Below, piece after piece: positions 11,731 through 24,000 of a stretch of 64,000 nucleotides of DNA. Position 1 is the first letter of the stretch. The number at the start of each line of letters is the position of its first letter. A program made the position numbers and the translations under genes. The notes under the pieces are model-generated. The model was not told the DNA's origin and ran no database searches. It was given only the letters and a program-made list of their open reading frames with translations. This stretch comes from Chelonoidis abingdonii. Lineage: Eukaryota; Chordata; Testudines; Testudinidae. The stretch covers positions 95,854,786 through 95,918,785 of the forward strand of contig NC_133770.1 of NCBI RefSeq assembly GCF_003597395.2, given 5' to 3'.

Positions 11731-12318
11731 TCACAGTGCTCACGTCTGACTTCAGAATCTGTTAATCTCTTACTTTGAGACACTGTTTTAACTTTTTTAA
11801 ATGTTATATTTTAAATGTTTGTTTTTTAAAAAATCCAGCAACGCATGATTAATCAATCTGAGGTAAGAGGAAAAACAGTGATCCTGAGTTACTATAACTT
11901 CAAAATGCAACAGTTTGATTGAAAAGAATAATAATATCATTTTATCTATTTTTTTTATGAGAATACAGAGCACCAAAATGTAGAAAAGAGAAGAACATTT
12001 CAAATTACTGCAGTGTGGAGTGTTTCAAAGGTTGAGGGCTGAGGAGGGTGGACCTTTTTCACCTTAAAAAAAAATAAATTCCCCAACTCTCCCCACCCCT
12101 ATGCAGCTCAACAACAAAATCATATAAATAAGATGCATCCTGCCTGAAGCTAAGGTAAGTAAACTGGTCACTAAATAAGGTCCAGTACATGGTTTCTCTC
12201 CTGGTATTCAGAGCAATTCATGAGACTGACTCTAGCTATATCAGAGAGATCACATCTTCATCCACAACATAAATGTAAAACTAATTTCTTCAATGTTGCT
12301 TTCCCCACAGTAACATTT

Positions 12319-12360
12319 TCTCTCTCGTGCGCGCTCTCTTTTCTCTCTCACACACACACA
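12319..12360. repeat. CT/CA compound microsatellite
   Basis: Pyrimidine-rich 'tctctctcg' tract passing into (CA) repeats that end at 12360. Confidence 0.8.
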
Positions 12361-13984
12361 TAAACAAACATCCCTATTTCTTCTGCAGTCTTGGAATGGG
12401 AAGGTTGGGTTTGGGTGGGGAGGAGGAGGGAAGATTATTCATGTTATTTCTAGTTCCAGGCTAGGTACTTGAAAGCTACTCAGATATTATGGTGTTGGGG
12501 ACCACGTAGGTTAAATAGATAGATTAGCTAAATATTTGCCTAAATAAATGTCAGCCCATATTATGTAGAGTTGTACAGAAAAAAATGAACTATAATGCAT
12601 AAGAAGTGCCAGGAGAGATTTTGTTTTGACCTTCCTGTCATGTTCATTTATCTAGCTGGGTTTATACTAAGATTTTCAGACCCCAAATTCTCAATAGGCG
12701 GTGGAAACGGTAATGTAGACAAGGCTCAGACATTTTTTTTTTATCACCAAGCCATCACACCTTGCTCAGAGTAGAGTAAAGTAACACTTTCCTGTACTAC
12801 AGCTTCCATCAGTTTTATCACTGTGAGCTGCTCTCATTGAGAATTAGCAGTCTACAAAATCCTTCTGTAGACAAAGGTTTGAGGAAAAACAATTATGCCC
12901 TTTTATCTGAATGCACCCAAAGCATCAGTTTTCTAACACAGTAGGCTAGCAACACTTAAAAGGGGTTAGCTTCTCCCCAATCAAAAATCCAATTTTGTTT
13001 ATCCATTCTAAATAATGATCTGAAAAGTCTTCAAGAAAACAATCTGTAAGCACACAATTAGACCAAGAGGATTTTCTACATTAACGGCATGGTGCAGTAT
13101 TCAGTATGCCAGTTAATTTCAACAACGTTTATACACAGCTAATCTGCTCAGTGGTAGAGAGACCGTATCTGGGGTTTTTATTCAGGAGAACAGAATGTCA
13201 TTCAAACAGAACATCTTGGATTCTGGCATTCATGTTCAGAATACAAGGGTCAATGTTATTTAGGGTAGGACATGCCATTATCATCTAGGATGCAAAAAGT
13301 CCATTTGTTTTCCAAGGTATTTGGAGAGCCCTCCCATCAATTTCTGTTTCACACAGACACAGCAGATTCATAAACAACACAATCAAGATGATGTCCTGTG
13401 TTAGAACAATAGCTTATTCCTGGGCAGTGAGGAGCCTACTTCAGAAGAATATGCTAAAGCACTTCAGTATTCTACAGCAGCCAGTCAGATTCTTTAAAAC
13501 AGTCACCGGACACTAAGTGACAGTGATGTCAGTGCCACAAATGTAGTCACTTTTCTACAAAATAATAATCTGGCCAGAGATGAAACGCTCAAGCTTCCAT
13601 TTCACTTTCAAGTGTTCTTTCCAATAGTACCACCAAGCATGTAAACTGTGACTCCAGCCAGTAGAATCAGAAGCAACCAAAGCATGGACTGTTGTAGAGA
13701 GGGGGTTAAATGGGGCCCAGCCAGGACAATCATTTCTCCCAGCACCTCCTTGGACCTGGAACTGTGCAAGGCAGATTCATTCTACTCTGAGGCATTAGGA
13801 TCTCAGTGGTAGCTCCCTCCCAGCCCACCTCCCACTAGGTCTTGGGGGTCAATTGCAGAGAGGAGCAACTGCATAAATAACCAAAGAAGGTACCTCTAGA
13901 CAAATTCCAGAGAACTTTCTACAGTTTTGACTGGATTTTCTCATCCATCACCATAAAAACAAAATTTGAAAAGGAGCATTTGTG

Positions 13985-14079
13985 GTTAATTAATTATTTG
14001 TATTGTGGTAGCATCTAGGGGCCCCAGTCATGCGCCTGGACCTCATTGCGCGAGGCACTGTTAAAAAAAAAAAAAAAAA
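13985..14079 (-). repeat. ancient amniote retroposon tail with A/T tract
   Basis: 'gtattgtggtagcatctagg' and 'tgcgcgaggcactgtt' read as the reverse complement of the block at 33200-33275 ('gcctagcatgatgcatgact'). An 18-base A run follows. I recognise the block as a very old, widespread amniote repeat but cannot name its family with certainty. Confidence 0.5.
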
Positions 14080-15279
14080 AGCTTTGCTCTCTTGCCCTTC
14101 CTTTCCTTCTCTTGCATTAGCTGTGGGATTCCTTTCTCTCTCCATTCCCCTCCTCCCAAAGGTGCTCCACCTTCAGCTGAAGTGCATGAGTTGTGGGAGC
14201 TCAGTACCTTGCAGTATCAGGTCCCCGACTTTCTATATGCCTTCTCCCCAGTTCTGTCAGCCTTCACCGTCGCCCACCCCTCTTGTCTGCTCCTCAGTTC
14301 ACCTCGTCCTCTCCCCACTGAAAAAGTTTTTAAGGGCACCTGTGTCTCAGATTTTTTCTGGCGTCCTCTGATCCCCTTACCCTGCTCATACTGTCTGATG
14401 ATGCTGCTTCTTGCATCTGACACTATCACTGGATTGTGCTCCATCTCAAAGCTTTGACTTTATTTATCCTTCCGCTTCCTGCTCTGCCCAAAACACAGGC
14501 ACCATGGACACATCAGACTTCTGATGAAGTAACAGTGTTTAAAAAGTGGGGCCAGGATCATTAAAAGAGTCCCCTACCCATGGATAGGGATGAATGTATA
14601 TTCATTTCAATTCCAAGATGCCATCAAAACAGTCTGTCCCTGCCCGCAGGTATATGGGATCTTGGGGAGCAATTACCAGACAGGTAGGGTGCCAATTAAT
14701 TTCTTTATTAAAGGAAAAAGGAAGTGGTGGGAATTTAACAATGAAATACGATGGGATGGGGTGTATAGGGTGTTTACATTAGACAATGATGGGAGGGGTT
14801 CTTCTTATTGAACAGTGTAGGGAGTTCTAACAGTGGGGTACAGTAAGTGGGTTCAGCAACTTGGGATACAGTACAGTCAATAAGCAACTCAACTTAATAT
14901 AGAACAACTCTAGATGCAGTGCGGAATGCAAATGTACAAAAAGAATGCAAAGTAAAATGTAGCTTCTATATAAATGGTCAACAATCTCAGATAGAATGTA
15001 TTAGTGGTTAATAGCTTATAACACAATGTACACAATGGATCAATGCAAATACAAAATATATCAGAAAAGTGGAGGCAACCAATGGGGTGTTATACCACAA
15101 GTAAAATGTGAATCAAGTGCAATGATACAATATGGTGATAGTGAAATTATGCAATGTAACGGTATAAAAGAAATTAATGACTTAATTTGTGAGCTGTGAT
15201 AGCAATAATCTGCAAGAGTGTACCTAAAGGCTGGGTCAAGAAACAGGAGTGGGGAGGGAGTGAATGACAGTGGCAACTG

Positions 15280-15945
15280 ATGAGAGGAGAGTGCAGCAGC
15301 AAGCAGCAAGACTCTGAAGCCCTGCGGGGTGAAGCCCAGAGCAGCCTCAGGAGCCTGCGGGCTGGATGTACGGGAGACAAGAGCAGCTGGAGCGCACTTA
15401 AGGGAGTCTGGGAGCAGCAAGAGGGGAGGGAGCTGAACGTGCAAGCTGAGAAGGCACATGGAGAATGGGGGAGACGGCTGAGGGAAGAAACAGGTTGCAG
15501 CAGCAGAGAGCACTTCAGGGAAGTTGCGGAGCAGCGGGTGAAGACAAATGGAGCAGTGTGATGGTGATCTTCGTAGGGGAGGGGCAGCGGAGAAGCGGGA
15601 GCAACAAACACAGGGATAAGGGAGAGGCAGCAGAGAAGTGTAAAGAAGGGCTAGAGGGAGGTTTAAGCAACAAGCGGACACCCAAAAAAAGGAAAGAGCG
15701 GCAAAGGGTTTGGGAAGTTACACAGGGGAGAAGCAGCAAGGGTCTGGGAAGTTCGGAGGTGATGCAGATGCGGGGGAAGGCAGCAAAGAGTTGGGAAGTT
15801 CGGGGAGAGTGCAGATAGGGAGAAAAGCAGCAAAGGTTACAACAGGAGACACGGAGAAGTAACAGAGGGGGAGATTGGAGCGGGGAAAAACAGACACGGG
15901 AAAGTTCAGGGAGAGATCAGGACAGCGGGAAGACGAATTCAAAGC
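15280..15945. repeat. purine-rich degenerate minisatellite
   Basis: Strongly A/G-biased on the plus strand. A unit of about 47 bases recurs imperfectly, for example 'gcagcaagggtctgggaagt', 'gcagcaaagagttgggaagt' and 'gcagcaaaggtt' between 15730 and 15840. Confidence 0.6.
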
Positions 15946-17035
15946 TATCTATTCGTCTACTTAATCAAATTTATATAAATGACAAGCAGCTAATACAAGT
16001 AAAAAACAGGTACAGAATACAACCAGGCAATGGCTTTTTAAATCTATCTTAACCAACAACTAGCAAAACAACAAATATCACAATTCTAAGCAAAACTATA
16101 ACAAGCAACTATACGGAGCAACAAAACAGCAACTATAGCAAGGCAGGTGAAACTAGCTCAATCTTAGCAAACTATGACTTATTAACTAAAAAGCAAACCA
16201 TGGTGCACTTTATGCTATGGGGAAGTCACAGAGGGCAGAGTGGTATGTGCCCAGGATACAGCTCCAAGCGCAGCCCCAAGGAAGCCAAGGGATGGTGGCT
16301 GCAGCAGTGGATACAGCTGAAAGCTGTACAGGAGCAGAGCTTATCGGTGGCACAAACTTATTTTTAGCAGCAAAGCGCCGCGGAGTTTAAGAGAGGTTTT
16401 AAGACACAGACCAAGGTTTAGCTTGAGTCTGTGTGTTGGGGAAGCAGAGCCAGCAGCTAAAGTAATAAAATAAAAGTATAGAAAGTTTCACAGAGGGATT
16501 CTTACCAGTCCCAAGGCAGCAGCAAAGGCAGAAGCAGCAGAGGGCTCGGTATGGTCTCGATAATCAGGAGATCTTCACGACAGCAATTCGTTCTTCGGGG
16601 GGGGGTTAAAAAATGGGATACGCTCAAAAATAAAACGAGAGTGGAGAAGGCCCCCCGGAACTCCTGGCTGATCAGACCAGGCAGCAATGCAGGAACCTTT
16701 CTGATGTTGTTTCAAAATGCCTGTTTTAAAGGCAAACTCAGGCAGTTTCCCACCAGTAATTCTGATAGGCTCCCTCTGTCACAGGGGAGGAGACACAGGG
16801 AAAAACTGCAAGTGAGCACAGAGACGTGCCTGGGCAGAGTCCTGAACAATGTGTGAGTTCACACTCCAGGACTCAAAAGCCATGAGGCCTATGTCATGCC
16901 CAGGATCTCAAAACATATTAGGTCTTGCAGCTCTGGACATTGCTACCCTACACCAAGCCCGGTTTAACAAGGTGATAACAGACCAACCCTTTCAACAGGG
17001 AGTGGTCCCACTTAGCACCAGGCACAAGTGGCCAT

Positions 17036-17130
17036 CCCTTTGAGAAGGGCAATGGCTCTTGGTAAACAACTTAAGGGGCCCTCCCTTTGAGAAGGGCAGT
17101 GGCCCTGGTAAACAACTTAACAGCCAGGGA
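17036..17130. repeat. two-copy 47-bp tandem duplication
   Basis: 'ccctttgagaagggcaatgg' starts at 17036 and 'ccctttgagaagggcagtgg' at 17083; both continue into 'ggtaaacaacttaa'. Differences are few. Confidence 0.8.
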
Positions 17131-17300
17131 GGAACGGCCACAGGAGGAGAACAAAAACAAAATGGAGAATGGGGACAGCTGTAAGAAACAAAATGGAATA
17201 GAGGGATAGCTATAACAGACACAGTCAAGCCAGCTAAGCAGAGCTTTGCAGGAAGGACACTTAAGAAAACCTAGCAAGCAAGTAAAAAGTTAAATGTGTC

Positions 17301-17765
17301 ATGTAGTGGTCCTCTCACTTTTATAATTATTATATCCACTGATATACATCACAATGTGACTTGCTGTAATTGGTTGAAAGGGAATGTGCTGGGGGTGGTG
17401 GTTCATTTTAAAAACACAAAACCAAAAAACATATTTTGGGATGGTCCAGGTGCTTTGGTTCTTGTGCTCAACATTTCATTTATTTTTAGATTCAAACAAA
17501 TTAGACATGGGTCTATCTAAGATGGCTCTTTCTTAAACAATAGTTAAGCAATCCAAAAATATTTTAATCACACATTTACATCCAAAATAATTATTGCTTC
17601 TTCATTTTTGCAGTGTTTTAAAAACTTATTGACCTTTTCTCCTTAAATGCCACAAAAGAGTTTCCATTTTTAGGATTATGAGATATATTTTAGTTCCCAT
17701 CTCTGTAACATTTTCTTTGTTCAAGCTGAGCACATTATAAGTAGTAAACAAATATATACATCAGG
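17301..17765. other. intronic sequence, nothing recognised
   Basis: AT-rich intron between the composite repeat and the G-rich minisatellite. Confidence 0.5.
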
Positions 17766-18160
17766 CCTGCACAACATGTGGCCTGCATGGGCACACTGTG
17801 CAGCCCAGGGAGGATGAGTAGGTGGGCTCACTGTGTGGTCCGTGGGGGGTGAGTAGGTGGGCTCACTGTGTGGCCCGCAGTTGGTGAGTAGGCAAGTGGT
17901 GGGTGAGGATGGGGGGCTGAAGAGGCAGGCGGGCAGTGGCGGGGGGTGAGGAGGTGAGGCGAGGGGGCTGAGGAGGTGAGCGGGCAGACAGTGGCGGCGA
18001 GCGAGCGGGTGGGCAGTGGCGGGGGCTGAGCAGGCAAGCCAGGTGGGTGGGGGGCTAAGGAGGCAAGTGGGCTGGCAGTGGCAAGGGGTGAGTAGGCGGG
18101 CCAGAGGGTGGGGGGCTGAGGAGGCAAGTGAGGAGTCAGTGGGTGACCTGTTCTACTGAT
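17766..18160. repeat. G-rich minisatellite
   Basis: 'gtgggctcactgtgtgg' occurs twice at 17822-17875. After that, units built on 'gggcagtggcggggg' and 'ggctgaggaggcaag' alternate to about 18135. The plus strand is very G-rich. The proline-rich minus-strand frame here is a by-product of the repeat. Confidence 0.75.
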
Positions 18161-18227
18161 CTGGTCTGGCTCCCATCCCCTCTCCAAGGGTTGCAGCTGT
18201 CTGGAGGTGCTGCCTTCCATGCCTTCG

Positions 18228-18519
18228 GTGGTCTACACTACGGGGGGAAATCGATCTAAGATACACAACTTCAGGTACGTGAATAACATAGCTGAAGTCT
18301 AAGTATCTTAGATCGAATTACCTACCGTCCTCATGGTGCGGGATCGATGTCCGCGGCTCCCCATGTCGACTCTGCTACCGCCGTTCGGGTTGGTGGAGTT
18401 CCAGGATCGATCGGCGCTCGTTTGGGGATCGATTTATCGTGTCTAGATGAGACGTGATATATCGATCCCCGGGAAATCGATTGCTACCCGCCGATATGGC
18501 GGGTAGTGAAGACGTAGCC
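18228..18519. mobile_element. palindromic MITE, copy 2 (near full length)
   Basis: Same family as 1926-2198. Begins 'tggtctacactacgg' and ends 'gtgaagacgtagcc', which are short imperfect inverted ends. The first hairpin is weakened by base changes; the second, 'atatatcg' around 'tgtctagatgagacgtg', is partly kept. Target duplication not resolved. Confidence 0.7.
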
Positions 18520-20066
18520 TTCCTCATTCACACCTCATCCATTCAACAAGGCAACTGATTACAAAGTTGGGGGAAGATCTTATTCTACTTCTAGCAAAAA
18601 GACATTTTTCTTTTAACTTAATTATACTACCTTAGGGGCCCACTATAACATATTACCAAGGTTTAATATTGCTGTTTCGGTGGGGCAGCTCCAGGGAAGG
18701 AGGGTTTGTTTCCATGGAGCGGGTGGTGCTCGGGGGGTTCAAAATGCAGAAGGCAAATAAAAAGAACACCAAATCTATTCTTTCTACATAATCTCATGAT
18801 TTTTAGTGAGCCTGACTCATGATTTTTTGAACATTTGGGGTTGGCAATACTGGATTCCTGAAAGAGGGGATTGTCTGTGTCCTGTTTAACCACCTCTGTT
18901 CAAAGGCTGGTGTATACACAGAGTAAGAAAATATCCAAACTTCCCATCACTGATTTATCCTCCAATAGGAAGACCCTGACATTTGATAATGCTTGCTCAG
19001 CAGAGGGGTGATCATATTAATAGTAATAGAAGTACATTTTTAAACATGTATTTTTTAAAGATACCAAAAGCAGTTATTTCTGACAGATCTCTAATATGAG
19101 GGTGAGTGTGCTATGTACAGCAAATTGTTATAGTTAGAAATCCTGTAGTAGATATAGAGGTAATAGTCTATTCTATTATTGGAAAAGTATTTTTATCAAT
19201 TAAAAACACTGCCTCCTCTACAGTCTTGTTAATTCAGAGATTTGATTTAGGTAAGCTCCATAGAGTTCAGGTCGTGCACAGTGTCCACTTATTCTCCCAA
19301 GGTAAGTCATTGTGGTATTACACACACAGTATAATGTTCCATTTGTGAGAATGCTCAACAAGATTTGCGAATAACTTAGTTCTACATCAGCCTAGATAAG
19401 ACTCTCCTAAAACGCTATGGGATTATGAGGTCTAGGGGGGAAAAAATCATTCTAGCAGATTGAATTTACAGACATTTAAATTTAGAGTATTACATTTAAT
19501 GCTTTGGCCAATGTTATTGAAATCCCTGCTGATCACTTGAACTGAGGCAGTCTCTAAGGCCTCTGGCCAGACTACACCTGCATTCAGTATTGGCCCAGAA
19601 AGTAACAGAAAAACATACACAAATTCAGAGAGGCAAAAATGATCAAGCAGCTGCAGAGAATGATTTATGAGGAAGAATTAAAAACTAAAGAAGTTGACTG
19701 TGTACCTCAAATAGAACCCTGGAACCCCCATGTTCACCACTGTGATATGATTATGATATGTCCAGTACAAAGTATGCCTTCTCCGGTATCAGAAGTCATG
19801 ATCTGTAAAACATTACCATCTTGGGGGGGCAAGCAGGGGCAAAGGGGGAGAGAGTCAGGGGTGCACAGCGGGCCCACCACAGTCCCAGACTGCACACTAG
19901 GGGGGATCTAGTCACATAGAGTGTTCTTAGGGACTGGCTTGCTTTGGCCTTGTTTTGAAATGGGATTAGCTTGATTTTTGGCTTATTGTGAAAGTCGGGG
20001 TGCTTATTTACCGCATGAAAGTTGGCAACTGTGCTAGCCTTTCAGTGGCAACAAATGAGCAACTAA
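18520..20066. other. intronic sequence, mostly unrecognised
   Basis: Possible traces of an old CR1 near 19640-19690 ('gaatgatttatgaggaag'). Otherwise nothing I can support. Confidence 0.4.
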
Positions 20067-20077
20067 CACTGGTCAGA

Positions 20078-20400
20078 AAGGTTTCAGAGTAGCAGCCGTG
20101 TTAGTTTGTATCTGCAAAAAGAACAGAAGTACTTGTGGCACCTTAGAGACTAACAAATTTATTTGAGCATAAGCTTTCTTTGGCTACAGCCCACTTCATC
20201 GGATGCATAGAATGGAACATATAGTGAGGAGATATATATATACATACAAAGAACATGAAAAGGTGGGAGTTGTCTTACCAACTCTAAGAGGATAATTAAT
20301 TAAAAGAAAAAACGTCTGTAGTGATAATGAAGATAGCCCATTACAGACAAGAGATGTGAGAATACTTGACATGGAGAAATAGATTCAATGTGTGTAATGT
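20078..20400 (-). mobile_element. Penelope-like element 3' end with SINE-like head
   Basis: Flanked by an 11-bp duplication CACTGGTCAGA (20067-20077 and 20401-20411). Read on the minus strand it starts at the last few codons and stop of the Penelope-like ORF and continues through its 3' UTR. It ends in the block that on the plus strand reads 'ggtttcagagtagcagccgt'. The same order is seen at 22863-23266. A hammerhead-like core lies at 20171-20206. The duplication shows it inserted as one unit. Confidence 0.75.
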
Positions 20401-21232
20401 CACTGGTCAGACAGGTGTTGATGGCCCATCAAGAAGAATCCACTCTCCCAGAGACTCTTCAGAGAAGCACTTACACAATGGGGGCTACCTAACCTCCATG
20501 TCACAGCAAGAATCTCTTTAGCACCTGGAAAGTATAAATGAGGGTCGATGACATCACCATTTGGCCTCTCTCTTCCTCCATCTCAACAACTGAAAGATCA
20601 TTTGGAAGACAAAGACTTTGAACTGGGAGAGATTAATCCCAGGCTGAGAAGGAAATTCCGCCTGTGTAAGAACTGTAAATTGCCTGAAACATCCAGTGGG
20701 GTGAGAAACTGCTTGATTCAAGTCTTGCTGAGTCTGTAGACTTTAGACAATTTTATTTTTATTTCTTATACAACCAACTTTGATCTCTATGCCTGCTATT
20801 TATGATCACATATCAACTACAGAAAGATAGATTTTAAGTCTGTTTTATATTTTACCTAAAACCGTGTGGTTTTGGTTGAAATACTTAGAGAATCTCAGCT
20901 CAGGTTAACAAGGGCTGTTGCAGGACCACTACCCTTTGTTGGCATGTCAAACTAATTAATGAGCTTGCAATGTCCAAGCCCATTTTGAGCCGTGTAGGAC
21001 AGTATATTCCTGAGGTGCAAGGCTGGTGCTTCTCTCCGTATAATTCATGTGGGTCTAGACAGCATTCATGCAATCTAGCTGGGTATCAGTCTCCACATGC
21101 TGATGGCTGAATGATCACAGTGCCTGGAGGACTTTGCTGCTTATCACTGGCATTGAGAGAGACAACCTGGGCTGGAGAGTTAAGGGGGCACAGTGGTCCC
21201 CCAGTTCCAGATTGTACTCCGGGGATCCTGGC
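20401..21232 (+). repeat. interspersed repeat, possibly a retroelement LTR
   Basis: I recognise this stretch as a recurrent turtle repeat block. Markers are 'cactctcccagagactcttc', 'aggaaattccgcctgtgtaa', 'ctcaggttaacaagggctgt' and 'actccggggatcctggcac'. The Penelope-tail unit at 20078-20400 has inserted near its left end. No bounding duplication found, so the LTR class is a guess. The frame at 20548-20739 inside it is not a recognised gene. Confidence 0.45.
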
Positions 21233-21329
21233 ACATATATATTCATGCATAACATTAGCATCATATAGATAATGATAATAAACAACTAAGTAGAGAACAA
21301 AACTGTATCAAATATTTTAAAAGATGCAA

Positions 21330-21635
21330 ACACCAAGGAGAATGGGTTGTTTTTTAGGGTGGTACAAGAAAGCATTATAAATAGGCATGATGGAAATTAT
21401 GATTTTTTTTAAGGAAAATTTAGGGTGAACAAAAAAATTCTAAGAAGTTATCTCTCAGACTGCAGAATAGTCTGGCAAAGGAAGTAGTGGAAATGCCACT
21501 GCTTGAGTCATAAACTGGACAAAGCACTAGACAGTACATGCCAGGAAGTATATTACAGGGAATAATGCTGAAATGGCACGGGAAAGAACTAGATAACCTA
21601 CCAAGTTACTTCCATCTCTAACTTCCATGCTGTCT
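21330..21635 (+). mobile_element. old CR1 3' end fragment
   Basis: 'gcaaaggaagtagtggaaatg', 'ctggacaaagcactag' and 'tagataacctaccaagttac' follow the usual order of the CR1 C-terminus and 3' UTR. Heavily degraded. Confidence 0.6.
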
Positions 21636-21639
21636 CCCA

Positions 21640-22553
21640 CTTTCGTATTATCTACAGATGCTAAGGAAGTGCCAGACTAAGCACTAAATCAGAAACCCCT
21701 GCTATTCAGCATGTTTGCTTACAACCCAGGGGAAAGAGATTAATACTGAAATGAAAGACTAAAAACTACAAAAGGTTCATTTCTTGTTCTATCTTTTACA
21801 GAACCTCCCACACACAGCGCTTACAATGGTACGGTGAAATGTCACCAGAATGTACAATTACAGGTTCTATTCAGAGAAAAATAGGTCAGGAGCAAAGGCA
21901 CCTTTCAGACAGACCGAATACTGGTTACTTAACTATACTCTGGTTCACAAACAATAAGAACATTCCATCTGTAAATGGAGCAAGGGGCTGGGTGGGGAAG
22001 GATGAAAAGCCAGGTGAGGACTGCATCATTTGCAAAATAATATAGAAGTAAAACGTTCTCAAAATAAATGGTGAGACGCAATGCCTGCTCCATTTTCAAA
22101 TGAAAATGAACTGTAGGAGGCATGAAAGAAAAAAAAAAAGTGGGGCATCTTCACAAGTTTCAGACATAAAAGTTTAAAAGCAATGAAAATATGACTGAAT
22201 AAGAATGGACTGTACTCAACATGAATGAATGAAAGTTCCCTGCATTTAAAGACAAGATGAAAGTTACATCAGCTTCATCAATATGTGTTGAGTTGTAGCC
22301 ACTAGCCAGAAGAACATGCAGCACATTAATGGCTGCAGATTAACCACTTTTTCCTCCACTTTTATGACTGTCTACAAGTTTGCACCAATTGAGTTACACT
22401 GGTGCGAACTTGTATGTACACAATCAGAAAAAAAGTCATTTGACGAATGACTTATTTTAGTTTAGTTTATGCCTGCTACTAATCAATTTAAATTAAACCC
22501 AAATAAAATCAAGCTCAGACTGTATTTTCACAGCCTTATTGCACAAGTTTAAC
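21640..22553. other. intronic sequence, nothing firm
   Basis: No exon found. 22370-22420 has a small inverted repeat ('caagtttgcacca' with 'tggtgcgaacttg') of unknown origin. Confidence 0.4.
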
Positions 22554-22862
22554 TAAAGGTATATCTTCAGTGCAGCATTAGCCCAGGGAATAGGCAAACA
22601 GGTCTGAGCACCCAAGATAACCGAGGCCAGATGTGAGCAGACATAGTACAAAGCCCTACTCAACTCACTGTGTTCTCATTGATGCTGCACTTACCTGTGT
22701 ATTGTGGGGAAACTTGTTTGTCCTGAGCACAGAGGGGAAACTGTGGGAATGCACTGGAGGACTATAAGAATGTGACAGCTTTCAGAGTAGCAACCATGTT
22801 AGTCTGTATCCGTAAAAAGAACAGATGTACTTGTGGCACCTTAGAGACTAACAAATTTATTG

Positions 22863-23000
22863 GTGGCAATTTTGAAACAGAAAGACTTCAAAAACAGATT
22901 CCAAAGAGAAACTGCTGAGCTTGAATTGATTTGCAAATTAGATACCATTAACTCTGGCCTGAATAGAGACTGGGAATGGCTGAGTCATTACACTACTTGA
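22863..23000 (+). pseudogene. Penelope-like GIY-YIG protein, last 45 codons
   Basis: Starts abruptly at 'VAILKQKDFKN' and ends '(L)NRDWEWLSHYTT' with TGA at 22998-23000. I recognise this as the extreme C-terminus of the turtle Penelope-like polyprotein, just after the GIY-YIG endonuclease domain; the catalytic domains themselves are missing. The frame is intact over this piece. The 5' junction directly adjoins the plus-oriented head at 22861, so head and coding end were fused in the inserted molecule or during integration. Confidence 0.65.
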
Positions 23001-23208
23001 ATCTTTTTCTTTATGATAACTATCCTTACACCTCTTGTCAACTGTTTGTAATTGACCATCTTGATTATCATTACAAAAGTTTTTTTCCTACTGATAAGAG
23101 ATCATCTTAATTAATTAGCCTCTCAGAGCTCCTATGACATCTCCTCTCTATGTATGTATTATATATACACACACACATATACTCTTCTTATATGTTCCAT
23201 TCTATTCA

Positions 23209-23240
23209 TCCGAAGAAGTGGGCTGTAGCCCACAAAAGCT
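23209..23240 (+). ncRNA. decayed hammerhead-ribozyme-like core
   Basis: Reads CCGAAGA, then an A, a perfect 6-bp hairpin GTGGGC-TGTA-GCCCAC, then AAAAGC. A hammerhead core is CUGANGA, stem II, GAAA. Two core positions differ (U to C and G to A), so this copy should be inactive. Stems I and III could not be modelled with confidence. Comparable cores sit at 20171-20206, 41812-41846 and 49921-49963 on the minus strand. Confidence 0.35.
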
Positions 23241-23656
23241 TATGCTCAAATAAATTTGTTAGTCTCTAAGGCCTGGTCAACACTACGCCGTTAAATCGAT
23301 TTAAGCAGCGTTAAATCGATTTAACGCTGCACCCGTCCACACTACACCACCCTGTAAATCGATTTAAAGGGCTCTTTAAATCGATTTCTGTACTCCTTCA
23401 AAACGAGAGGAGTAACCCTAAAATCGATATTAATAATTCGGAATAATGTTAGTGTGGACGGAAATCGACGTTATTGGCCTCCGGGAGGTATCCCACAGTG
23501 CACACACTGACCGCTCTGGACAGCAATCAGAACTCAGAGCCACTGGCCAGTAAACAGGAAAAGCCCCGCGAACTTTTGAATTCAATTTCCTGTTTGGCCA
23601 GCGTGGAGCTCTGATCAGCACAGAGTGACCACGCAGAGTCATCAGCACAGGTAACA

Positions 23657-24000
23657 ATGCAGTTTCCTGAGAATCGAAAAAGAGCACCAGCCTGGACCGC
23701 ACAAGAGTACTCGATCTGATCGCTATATGGGGAGAGGATTCAGTGCTAACAAACTCCGTTCGACAAGACGAAATGAAAAAATCTTTGATAGAATTTCAAA
23801 GTCTATGATGGGAAAAGGCCACAGCAGGGACTCCGTGCAGTGCAGAGTAAAAGTTAAGGAGCTCAGACAGGCATACCAGAAAACCAGAGAAGCAAACGGA
23901 AGGTCTGGATCAGGGCCGAAAATATGCCGCTTCTTATGCTGAGCTGCATGCAATTTTAGGGGCGGTATTACCTGTGGAACCAACCGTCCCTCAGTTCCTT
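23657..24000 (+). pseudogene. Harbinger Myb/SANT-like DNA-binding protein, frameshifted
   Basis: ATG at 23657 opens 'NRKRAPAWTAQE', the usual start of the Harbinger accessory protein with its trihelix/Myb domain. A missing base near 23710 and another near 23750 shift the frame; a third indel near 23935 ends the segment. Between them the domain is clear: 'RRNEKIFDRISKSMMGKGHS' and 'VQCRVKVKELRQAYQK'. In PIF/Harbinger this protein helps the transposase enter the nucleus and bind the ends. Residues are conserved while the frame breaks about every 100-150 bases, which looks like base-calling error more than decay. Confidence 0.75.

Larger units (their letters stand above)
10648..13984. other. large ELMO1 intron, mostly unrecognised
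   Basis: AT-rich intron following (in gene sense preceding) the 17-codon exon. Apart from the CR1 scrap at 11663-11730 and the CT/CA tract at 12319-12360 I recognise nothing. Confidence 0.4.
14590..17300 (-). repeat. unclassified composite repeat, possibly LTR and leader in reverse
   Basis: Several sub-blocks join without obvious unique sequence: an A-rich block of 'gcaacaaaacagcaac'-like text (15950-16200), a block holding an 18-base-scale G run at 16595-16605, and a 47-bp tandem duplication at 17036-17130. Read on the minus strand it resembles the non-coding end of a retroelement, with a donor-like 'ctggtaagaa' near 16505. I found no bounding duplication and no coding domain. The 206-codon minus frame at 15681-15061 is a low-complexity shadow of a purine-rich tract. 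Confidence 0.3.

Noticed and set aside
15061..15681. 206-codon minus-strand open frame
   Set aside because: Composition is leucine/serine/proline low complexity created by the purine-rich tract on the opposite strand; no domain.
17828..18220. 130-codon proline-rich minus frame
   Set aside because: Shadow of a G-rich minisatellite on the plus strand.
19200..19260. Plus-strand exon-like segment ('cctctacag' ... 'gtaagc')
   Set aside because: Only about 27 bases between sites, no coding pattern; chance splice-like motifs.
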